This document shows positions 1 to 5,104 of a stretch of DNA of 9,698 bases, piece after piece. The position numbers and the translations under genes are program-made. The notes under the pieces were generated by a model that searched no databases, had not been told where the DNA came from, and was given only the letters and a program-made list of their open reading frames with translations. Source of the DNA: Kofleriaceae bacterium (GTDB lineage Bacteria > Myxococcota_A > Polyangia > Haliangiales > Haliangiaceae); assembly GCA_016763395.1 (NCBI GenBank), contig JAESTW010000306.1, forward strand, positions 1 through 9,698, given 5' to 3'. Each line of letters opens with the position of its first letter. Positions within the stretch are counted from its first letter, which is position 1.

Positions 1-22
1 CTCTCCTTAGGGGTATTGAAAC

Positions 23-286
23 ATGGCAAAAGCAAAGAAAAAAGCACCAGCAAAGAAAAAAGCACCAGCAAAGAAAAAAGCAGCTAAGAAGGTACAGGCT
101 CAGGCCCTAGAGGTCCTTCTTGTTGGCTCCAAGGTCAAAGCAGCGATCAAAGACACAGGCTGTAACACCGGTGGAGACGCTATCGAAGGTCTTAACAAGT
201 GGGTTCATTGGCTCATCGGTCAAGGTACTTCTCGTGCGCAAGCAAACAAGCGTAAGACTGTTCGCGCTCACGACTTCATGGCATAA
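23..286 (+). CDS. Bacterial histone with lysine-rich N-terminal tail
   Basis: An 87-residue DNA-binding protein expected to coat or bend DNA in the nucleoid. Residues 1-23 form a basic tail with 12 lysines in AKKKAP units. Residues 28-86 read as a minimal histone fold: alpha1 about 28-44 (VGSKVKAAIKDTG), loop L1 about 46-52 (CNTGGD), alpha2 about 53-75, loop L2 at 76-81 (KRKTVR) and a one-turn alpha3 (AHDF). R77-K-T-V-R and D84 align with the GRKTIKAED segment of archaeal HMfB; the seven-residue R-to-D spacing of the RD clamp is kept. The short alpha3 matches the bacterial histones of the Bdellovibrio Bd0055 (HBb) type, which as I recall lack tails. The start is ATG with AGGGG at 9-13, nine nt upstream. 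The gene stands alone and ends at its own terminator, which suggests high separate expression. The fold call is from motif pattern, not a search. Alternative: an H1-like basic protein, but the R-K-T-V-R/D signature argues against it. Confidence 0.85.
   Translation: MAKAKKKAPAKKKAPAKKKAAKKVQAQALEVLLVGSKVKAAIKDTGCNTGGDAIEGLNKWVHWLIGQGTSRAQANKRKTVRAHDFMA
32..82 (+). repeat. 18-nt tandem repeat encoding the AKKKAP histone tail
   Basis: The unit GCA AAG AAA AAA GCA CCA occurs at 32-49 and again, identically, at 50-67. A third copy at 68-82 is identical for 15 nt before diverging (GCT in place of CCA). Even synonymous positions match, so the tail probably grew recently by in-frame duplication or slippage. 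Unit length is a multiple of three, so copy-number change would alter tail length without breaking the reading frame. Confidence 0.9.
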
Positions 287-299
287 TTTCGCTGTGAAT

Positions 300-321
300 G
301 GTGCCGACTAATCTCGGTACC
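300..321 (+). other. Hairpin in the 3' untranslated region of the histone gene
   Basis: GGTGCCGA (300-307) pairs with TCGGTACC (314-321) across a 6-nt loop, 8 bp including one G-U pair. It lies between the histone stop codon (284-286) and the terminator hairpin at 329-362. There is no T-run after it, so it is not itself a terminator; it may protect the 3' end of the mRNA, which is inference. Confidence 0.5.
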
Positions 322-328
322 AATCGAG

Positions 329-364
329 AAAAGGGATAACTCATTTACGAGTTATCCCTTTTTT
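329..364. terminator. Strong intrinsic terminator, probably bidirectional
   Basis: A perfect 14-bp stem joins AAAAGGGATAACTC (329-342) to its reverse complement (349-362) across loop ATTTAC. On the plus strand it runs into T359-T364, giving a standard Rho-independent terminator for the histone gene. On the minus strand the same hairpin ends in TTTT, so it can also stop transcription arriving from the convergent gene that ends at 408. Confidence 0.92.
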
Positions 365-408
365 GTTTGGCCCGCGTCTCTTGTTTGGCCTGCCTCTTTT
401 GTTCGGCC
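363..408 (-). repeat. Degenerate 18-nt tandem repeat after a TAG stop, in frame with the upstream gene
   Basis: On the plus strand, TTGTTTGGCC starts at 363 and 381 and TTGTTCGGCC at 399, with an 18-nt period. Read on the minus strand just past the TAG at 410-408, in the same frame as the preceding gene, it encodes AEQKRQ, AKQETR, AKQKRD, then N-S and a TAA stop at 347-345. Each 18-nt unit is a six-residue charged, helix-prone unit. This is either a former C-terminal tail cut off by an amber mutation or a readthrough extension. Confidence 0.65.
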
Positions 409-839
409 TACAGATACGTTTCGATGAGCATGCTGAGCCCAGGAATCGCAGCATCCACGTTCTTTAGAGCAGAGGGTCTCAGTTTCCCGTACATCTTCGC
501 TGCCGTCTTGTGCTTACTGGTCTTTGCTCGTTCATCGGTAACAGTCAGTAGGGCGTCTGCAACCTCACCACTCTTGCTGTTCAGATACTCGGAGAGCTTG
601 CCCTCGGACTTGCCCTTCCATTCGGAGTAAAAGGGCTCCATTTTATCAAGCCAATCATTGAGCAAGCCGTCGACAGCTCCCTTTACAAATCCGGGCTTAA
701 TCTTTTTTACGGCTTTGAAAGCACCGCGGATAATCAGGCCTTTGCCGCTTACCTCTTTTTCGACCAGCTCAACACAGCCATCCACCAGTGCGGGACGCTT
801 CTCAGGAGTAGTAACAATATTTCTTAGAGTATCAGACAT
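408..839 (-). CDS. Conserved uncharacterised protein, DUF6918-like
   Basis: A soluble protein of about 143 residues with no signal peptide, membrane segment or catalytic motif that I recognise. The pattern of an N-terminal region (LRNIVTTPEKRPALV), a lysine-rich KAVKKIKPGFVKGAVDGLL helix, an aromatic WLDKMEPFYSEW stretch and a C-terminal helical VTDERAKTSKHKTAAKMYGK segment matches, from memory, the short DUF6918 family; I could not search for it. It appears all-alpha. Two adjacent ATGs occur at 842 and 839; AAGG at 849-846 is only 3 nt from the first and 6 nt from the second, so I prefer 839. It lies 63 nt behind the TPR-like gene on the same strand and may be cotranscribed. It ends in TAG, followed in frame by a repeat-encoded extension, then the shared terminator at 329-364. 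Confidence 0.8.
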   Translation of the reverse strand: MSDTLRNIVTTPEKRPALVDGCVELVEKEVSGKGLIIRGAFKAVKKIKPGFVKGAVDGLLNDWLDKMEPFYSEWKGKSEGKLSEYLNSKSGEVADALLTVTDERAKTSKHKTAAKMYGKLRPSALKNVDAAIPGLSMLIETYL

Positions 840-879
840 CATTTACCTTGCTTTTGCGGAAGCTCACACAACTAGCGCA

Positions 880-897
880 TGTGCTTTTAGTAGCACA
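880..897. other. Small hairpin between two minus-strand genes
   Basis: TGTGCT (880-885) pairs with AGCACA (892-897) across a 6-nt loop in the 63-nt gap between the TPR-like gene and the DUF6918-like gene. There is no T-run on the minus strand, so it is more likely an mRNA processing or stability element than a terminator, or chance. Confidence 0.3.
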
Positions 898-905
898 CCC
901 GTAGC

Positions 906-1484
906 TTATTCGTCGAACGCAATATCGTACCGTTTACAGCGTCGTTGCATTTGTGCTTGATCGCGTTTTGGCAGCCCCTGGTAGTACTTCACGGCAATGT
1001 CTTCATCACCCATAATACAGCTACTGGAAACCACAATACGCAACATGCGAACGTTTTCTGACTGACCGTTCAATATGGTCAGAGCAGCTTCGCGCGCTCC
1101 CTCATAGTCAGCCTGGTCGTAGAGTTTGTTTGCGTCGGCCATCTCTGTACGCAGGCCGGACGACTTCAAGCTTTTTTGGTAGATCGAATCTGTGGCTGGC
1201 AAGGACGGCATAACCCGCGGTTGGAGTTTGGCTGTAGGCTTGGTCTCGCTCTCGTCCTTGGGCAATACACTTCGCACCTTTGTTGGTGACACTATAGATG
1301 GCTTGCTAGCAACGACCGTCTCAGCGCTTTCCTTGTGCCTACGATCATAGTCCTTGATAGCGTCTTCCACCGCGGACGAATCGATTTCACCCCCGTCGTC
1401 TCCACTAGAATCCATCATGACTTTAAACATCACAACCACAGAGATAAGCCCTAAAGCGCCGATAAGTAGATTTCGCGACTGCAC
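906..1484 (-). CDS. Membrane-anchored protein with C-terminal TPR-like domain
   Basis: A 192-residue protein of unknown role. Residues 6-22 (LLIGALGLISVVVMF core) form one N-terminal membrane anchor. Residues 27-110 are a low-complexity acidic and then Ser/Thr/Pro-rich linker. Residues 116-188 hold a TPR-like helical module (LYDQADYEGAREAALTILNG) and then MLRIVVSSSCIMGDEDIAVKYY and a basic RRCKRYDI end. The paired cysteines C156 and C183 and the 'R-x-L-R-x-V-...-C-...-GD' layout resemble the C-terminal tails of myxobacterial kinase-linked and hypothetical TPR proteins, from memory. The start is GTG: an in-frame TAA lies three codons upstream, and the next Met (M19) would cut the anchor. No Shine-Dalgarno is visible, but a -10-like box sits 5 nt upstream. 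It may help assemble a cytoplasmic or envelope complex; I cannot name the partner. Confidence 0.78.
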   Translation of the reverse strand: MQSRNLLIGALGLISVVVMFKVMMDSSGDDGGEIDSSAVEDAIKDYDRRHKESAETVVASKPSIVSPTKVRSVLPKDESETKPTAKLQPRVMPSLPATDSIYQKSLKSSGLRTEMADANKLYDQADYEGAREAALTILNGQSENVRMLRIVVSSSCIMGDEDIAVKYYQGLPKRDQAQMQRRCKRYDIAFDE

Positions 1485-1489
1485 AGTTA

Positions 1490-1518
1490 GTTATGGTTTA
1501 GCAGGAATGTACGGGCAA
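1490..1518 (-). promoter_or_regulatory. Candidate promoter for the TPR-like gene, leaderless
   Basis: On the minus strand, TTGCCC (1518-1513) and CATAAC (1495-1490) are separated by exactly 17 nt, each a 4/6 match to the sigma-70 consensus. The -10 box ends 5 nt before the GTG start at 1484, so transcription would begin at or next to the start codon. This fits the absence of a Shine-Dalgarno. Match quality is modest. Confidence 0.4.
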
Positions 1519-1541
1519 AGCCGCTTTTTTCGCGCAGCAAG

Positions 1542-2564
1542 CTAGGAACCTGCCTGCAGTCGCAACTCACCAACTTGCTCATTCGGACCAAGCACAACTA
1601 ACGTCATTCCAGCCTGCAATACAAAGTCTGCGCTGGGGTTGTAGGTATAGTCATCGTCGTGAGTATCCCGGACTGCCAACACCAGTAAATCTGAATTTTT
1701 GCGAAAGTCTAAGGCGAGTAAACTCTTGCCTACAAAGTCCGACCCCTCGGAAACTAAAACCTCGTTAATGCCAGTCTTGTGTCGATCACGACGCAGGTCA
1801 TCCAAAAAACGAACTGCTTTGGGACGCAGAAGCTCGGAAACCATTCGCAAGCCACCAATATAGTTGGGAGATACAACCGTATCGGCCCCAGCCTTGCGCA
1901 GCTTTTTCAATACTCTGAGATCGGATCCGCGGGCCACAATTCGGATTTCTGTATTCATCTCCCGGGCACTAATCGTCAAATACAAATTATCTTTGTCATC
2001 AGCTAGAGCCGCCACTATCCCTTTGGCGGACTTGATATTCGCTTTGACAAGTACGTCGTCATCCGTTGCATCACCTATCAAACACATCGAGTCGGACACG
2101 CTCTCCTTGTACAAATGCACAACGTCCGGGTCGATATCGATTAGTACGACCGGAATACCGTGGTCAATAAGCTCTTCTACTACATGCCGCCCAGTCGAGC
2201 CTGCACCTGCCACAATAATATGATCCTTCAATTTGTCTATTTTTCGGTGCATGCGGGTCTCCTTCAGCGCGCGTTGTAAATCGCCTTCGATAATAGTTGC
2301 CGTGAGTGTAGAAGCAAAATACAGAAAGGTGCCAACGCCAACTACAATCAACATAACGGTGAACTCTCGAGCGAACTCCACCTCGGCAAAGCCAGGCAGA
2401 ACCTCAGAAAACCCGACGGTAGTCAGAGAGATGATCGTCATGTAGAAGCAATCAAAAGCAGCCCACCTGCCGCCACCGAGAAGGTAGTACCCAAGGCTGC
2501 CTCCAACGACGACAATCAGGATGGCAAGTGAGGCGATTTCTAGCCGCCGACGAAGTTCTTCCAC
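1542..2564 (-). CDS. Two-TM potassium channel with RCK (TrkA-N/TrkA-C) domain
   Basis: A ligand-gated K+ channel of the MthK architecture, 340 residues, in the inner membrane. TM1 is about 9-29, the pore helix 37-47, the selectivity filter T48-T-V-G-F-S-E54 and TM2 about 67-92. The RCK Rossmann domain starts near 113: I-I-V-A-G-A-G-S-T-G (G120, G122, G125), acidic D143/D145 after beta2, and GDAT at 164-167. A TrkA-C-type lobe follows from about 263 to 338. The filter has GFSE rather than GYGD, a variant common in prokaryotic 2TM-RCK channels. The GTG start has an in-frame TAG four codons upstream and no good Shine-Dalgarno. An internal ATG (M105) with a strong site probably makes a soluble RCK subunit. 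The gene is divergent from the aldehyde dehydrogenase across 64 nt. Likely roles are K+ homeostasis and turgor; the gating ligand cannot be read from sequence. Confidence 0.93.
   Translation of the reverse strand: MEELRRRLEIASLAILIVVVGGSLGYYLLGGGRWAAFDCFYMTIISLTTVGFSEVLPGFAEVEFAREFTVMLIVVGVGTFLYFASTLTATIIEGDLQRALKETRMHRKIDKLKDHIIVAGAGSTGRHVVEELIDHGIPVVLIDIDPDVVHLYKESVSDSMCLIGDATDDDVLVKANIKSAKGIVAALADDKDNLYLTISAREMNTEIRIVARGSDLRVLKKLRKAGADTVVSPNYIGGLRMVSELLRPKAVRFLDDLRRDRHKTGINEVLVSEGSDFVGKSLLALDFRKNSDLLVLAVRDTHDDDYTYNPSADFVLQAGMTLVVLGPNEQVGELRLQAGS
2250..2264 (-). promoter_or_regulatory. Internal Shine-Dalgarno and ATG for soluble RCK subunit
   Basis: AAGGAG (2264-2259) lies 6 nt before an in-frame ATG (2252-2250), residue M105 of the channel, placed between TM2 and the RCK domain. 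Translation from here gives a 236-residue soluble RCK protein. MthK uses an internal Met at about residue 107 for exactly this, giving the extra four RCK domains of its gating ring. The site is far better than the one at the full-length GTG. Confidence 0.7.
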
Positions 2565-2591
2565 GCGCCGATGCTATCCCATGCCGCCGCT

Positions 2592-2620
2592 TTGACGCGA
2601 CATTTTGAGGCCGCTACACT
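2592..2620 (+). promoter_or_regulatory. Sigma-70-like promoter for the aldehyde dehydrogenase gene
   Basis: TTGACG (2592-2597, 5/6 match) and TACACT (2615-2620, 4/6 match) are separated by the optimal 17 nt. The -10 box ends 8 nt before ATG 2629, so the predicted transcript starts at or within two nt of the start codon and would be leaderless. A possible TTG start at 2605 falls inside the spacer and would not be transcribed. Confidence 0.62.
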
Positions 2621-2628
2621 GCGCTCCG

Positions 2629-4188
2629 ATGCAATCTTTGAAAAGCCATCTTTGTGGAGAATGGGTTTCTGGCACTGGCAACGCCCTTCCCCTTCTCAAT
2701 CCTTCCACCGAGGAAACCATTGCCGAAATTGCAAGCGGTGGCCATGATTGGAAAGGCGCGCTCAATTATTCGCGAGAAATTGGTGGAAGAGAGCTCCGAC
2801 AGCTCAGCTTTGCGCAACGCGGCGAGCTCTTGCAAAACATGGCCAAGGTAATTCACGAAGGTCGCGAAGAGCTGATTGCCCTGGCCATCGCCAACGGCGG
2901 TAACACTCGTGGTGATGCCAAGTTTGATATCGATGGCGCAAGTTTCACCCTGGCTGCGTACGCGGACATCGGCGCAAGTCTTGGCGATACACACATCATG
3001 GTCGACGGCGACTCACAACAAATCGGACGAACGGCACGCTTCTCCGCGCAACATATCCGGGTTCCGCGCGCTGGCGTTGCAGTACACATCAACGCCTTCA
3101 ACTTTCCCGCTTGGGGCCTAGCTGAAAAAGCAGCAGCAGCGCTACTTGCTGGAATGCCAGTTATTAGCAAGCCAGCGACGGCAACGGCATTGGTCTCGCA
3201 TCGCATGATCGAGATGTTCCTAGAAAAAGACATCTTGCCCAAAGGCGCACTTTCGTTCATCGCAGGCAGCTCTGGTGATTTACTCAGTCATCTAAGCGGA
3301 CAAGATGTGCTCGCCTTTACTGGTTCCAGCGACACAGCACAGCTATTGCGCGCAGGTGATGGTGTCATTTCTCGCTCGGTACATATTAATGTCGAAGCTG
3401 ACTCTCTCAACGCCGCAGTTCTCGGCCCCGATGTCGAATTGGGTTCCGAGACCTTCGGCCTTTTTGTCCGCGATGTTGTTCGTGACATGACACAAAAGAC
3501 CGGACAGAAATGCACAGCCATCCGGCGTGTCTTTGTTCCCGACGACCGATTAAGCGATGTCGTAGAAGCGGTCAAAGAGCAACTAGAAGGTCTCGTTGTC
3601 GGCAATCCCGCAGTGGGCAGGAATGTTCGCATGGGACCTGTAGCTACCGGCAACCAGTACAATGACGTCCGAGCTGGCATCGAAAAGCTGAGTGCGCAAA
3701 CCGAAGAAGCCTACGGCGGAAAAGGTGAAATCGAAGCTCTTGGCGCAGATGGCAAGGGCTTCTTCATTGGTCCTGTATTGCGAGTCACAAAAGATCCAGG
3801 CAACTGCGAAGCACTGCATTCCGACGAGGTATTCGGGCCAGTAAGCACCATTGGCTCCTTCTCTGGTAGTGCCGATGACGCTGCGAAACTCGTTCAAATG
3901 GGTCAAGGCGGACTTGTCACCTCGCTCTACTCGGACGATCGCAAGTACTTTGCTGATCTGGTACCGCAAATCGCCGCCTACCACGGACGTCTCTACTTGG
4001 GCAGCGAGAAAATTGCCGGACAATCTCCCGGACCGGGAACCGTAATGCCGACTCTCTTGCACGGTGGCCCCGGACGGGCTGGCGGTGGCGAGGAGCTTGG
4101 TGGAGTGCGCGGTATGGCTCTGTACCAACAGCGCACTGCAATCCAAGGCGATAAGGCCATTCTCGCCGCGATTACCGGCGTTAAGTAG
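2629..4188 (+). CDS. PaaZ/BoxD-type CoA-semialdehyde dehydrogenase, stand-alone
   Basis: A cytoplasmic NAD(P)+-dependent aldehyde dehydrogenase, 519 residues, that oxidises a CoA-linked semialdehyde. The sequence follows the N-terminal domain of E. coli PaaZ to its end (HGGPGRAGGGEELGG near the C-terminus). Key residues: N158 in NAFNFPAWG, K181 in SKPA, E256 in NVEADSLN, and nucleophile C295 in GQKCTAIRR. With the ATG at 2629 these equal the PaaZ numbers as I recall them (E256, C295), supporting this start over a TTG eight codons upstream. The C-terminal MaoC-type hydratase of PaaZ is absent. That leaves two options: 3,4-dehydroadipyl-CoA semialdehyde dehydrogenase (BoxD, benzoyl-CoA epoxide pathway) or a split phenylacetate enzyme. 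No box or paa neighbours are present to decide. It has its own promoter and faces convergently into the SUMF1-type gene, 12 nt away. Confidence 0.92.
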   Translation: MQSLKSHLCGEWVSGTGNALPLLNPSTEETIAEIASGGHDWKGALNYSREIGGRELRQLSFAQRGELLQNMAKVIHEGREELIALAIANGGNTRGDAKFDIDGASFTLAAYADIGASLGDTHIMVDGDSQQIGRTARFSAQHIRVPRAGVAVHINAFNFPAWGLAEKAAAALLAGMPVISKPATATALVSHRMIEMFLEKDILPKGALSFIAGSSGDLLSHLSGQDVLAFTGSSDTAQLLRAGDGVISRSVHINVEADSLNAAVLGPDVELGSETFGLFVRDVVRDMTQKTGQKCTAIRRVFVPDDRLSDVVEAVKEQLEGLVVGNPAVGRNVRMGPVATGNQYNDVRAGIEKLSAQTEEAYGGKGEIEALGADGKGFFIGPVLRVTKDPGNCEALHSDEVFGPVSTIGSFSGSADDAAKLVQMGQGGLVTSLYSDDRKYFADLVPQIAAYHGRLYLGSEKIAGQSPGPGTVMPTLLHGGPGRAGGGEELGGVRGMALYQQRTAIQGDKAILAAITGVK

Positions 4189-4200
4189 CCTACACGACAC

Positions 4201-5103
4201 TCACAGAGGGCCCGAGCAGCGAAATCCGACAATCACATGTCGGACGCTTGCCCGGCGTCCATGGGCTGCGGCAGCTCTTCCTAGACCTCCGTGATCATCC
4301 CAGGCAGAGCCTTTGACAGTCATGCGCCCCTTGCCTCGTTGCCACGGCGTCCGAGTCCACTGAAAGACGTTTCCCGCGACATCCATTGCACCGCGTGCGG
4401 ACATGCCCTCCGGGTAAGAGCCAACCGCCTGGGTATCCCTCGGGCCGCGCTCGGCACTATTTAACTTGTCCGGTTGGTAGTCCCGTCCCCACGGATATGC
4501 CGCGCCACGTCGGCCACGAGCCGCTTTTTCGAATTCCGCGACGTTTGGCAATATGCGAATTTTACCGAAGAGAGAGCCACGCCATTTGCAATACTCGCTT
4601 GCATCTTTCCAGGTCACGAGCACAACGGGATGCTCTGCCCGCTCTCTCGGCGGTAAGGAATTCTCCCAATTGAAACGCCGGACCTCACGGGCGTAGTCTT
4701 GACTAAATCGCTGCTGCTTCCAAGCCTCGGCACCAATCGCCGGCACAGCTCGTCTGGTCGCCCTAACAAACTCCTCAAACTCCGCTTGGGTAACTGGATA
4801 CTTGTCAAAACGGTACGCGTCAAGATGCTGCTCGGAAGCTGGTGCCTCAAACTGAAACCACTTAGCCTGGCGGGCACTATCCCGGCCATAGGTCTCAAAA
4901 TAACTCTGATATGCCTCCTCGCGCTCCTCAGCGGTAGAGCCACTCACATACGTACCGGATGATATAACCAGCATACGCGAATCGGCCAGGCGACTCAGTG
5001 GCGCACTCACCGTCAACGGCGACACACTCACCTTTTGTCCGCAGCTGAAACCCAAACCGACCAGTGCAGCGACTTGAAGTCTCACTGCATGTCCGGTGGA
5101 CAT
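4201..5103 (-). CDS. SUMF1/FGE-fold lipoprotein, probably not a formylglycine synthase
   Basis: A 300-residue exported protein. Residues 8-21 (RLQVAALVGLGFSC) read as a lipoprotein signal with acylated C21; the box G-F-S-C is imperfect. Residues 43-297 carry the SUMF1 (formylglycine-generating enzyme sulfatase) fold: KYPVTQAEFEEFV (101-113), HPVVLVTWKDASEYCKW (158-174), RILPNVAEFEKAARG (183-197), YPWG (203-206), GNVFQWT (244-250), GSAW (265-268) and GFRC (293-296). The cysteine pair that binds copper in true FGE, expected just after GSAW, is missing (DDHGGLGRAAAAH), so formylglycine formation is unlikely; a binding or structural role is more plausible. ATG 5103 follows the TAA of the upstream gene after 1 nt, so the two are probably translationally coupled. 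A GTG at 5085 (residue 7) would give a more compact signal peptide. Confidence 0.85.
   Translation of the reverse strand: MSTGHAVRLQVAALVGLGFSCGQKVSVSPLTVSAPLSRLADSRMLVISSGTYVSGSTAEEREEAYQSYFETYGRDSARQAKWFQFEAPASEQHLDAYRFDKYPVTQAEFEEFVRATRRAVPAIGAEAWKQQRFSQDYAREVRRFNWENSLPPRERAEHPVVLVTWKDASEYCKWRGSLFGKIRILPNVAEFEKAARGRRGAAYPWGRDYQPDKLNSAERGPRDTQAVGSYPEGMSARGAMDVAGNVFQWTRTPWQRGKGRMTVKGSAWDDHGGLGRAAAAHGRRASVRHVIVGFRCSGPL
4225..4244. other. Inverted repeat at a convergent gene junction
   Basis: TCCGACA (4225-4231) and TGTCGGA (4238-4244) form a perfect 7-bp stem with a 6-nt loop, 37 nt past the dehydrogenase stop and inside the 3' coding end of the SUMF1-type gene. With only 12 nt between the two stop codons, it could slow readthrough, but there is no T-run. 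It may be chance. Confidence 0.3.
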
Positions 5104-5104
5104 G

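Noticed and set aside
38..79. A6-G runs in the histone tail as programmed frameshift sites
   Set aside because: The G falls in the first codon position, so the canonical A AAA AAG slippery heptamer is not in the required phase, and no alternative-frame product looks protein-like.
367..630. Plus-strand open frame of 87 codons
   Set aside because: Antisense shadow of the DUF6918-like gene; rich in Ser/Cys/Leu with no Shine-Dalgarno and no domain.
1513..1536. AAAGCCGCTTTTTTCG as an intrinsic terminator between the channel and TPR-like genes
   Set aside because: The palindrome leaves only a one-base loop and cannot fold as a hairpin; the T-run is on the wrong strand for the minus-strand genes.
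3583..4200. Minus-strand open frame of 205 codons
   Set aside because: Lies entirely opposite the dehydrogenase coding region, whose motifs are unmistakable.
4201..5103. True formylglycine-generating enzyme for sulfatases
   Set aside because: The cysteine pair expected after the GSAW motif is missing, and no sulfatase gene is nearby.
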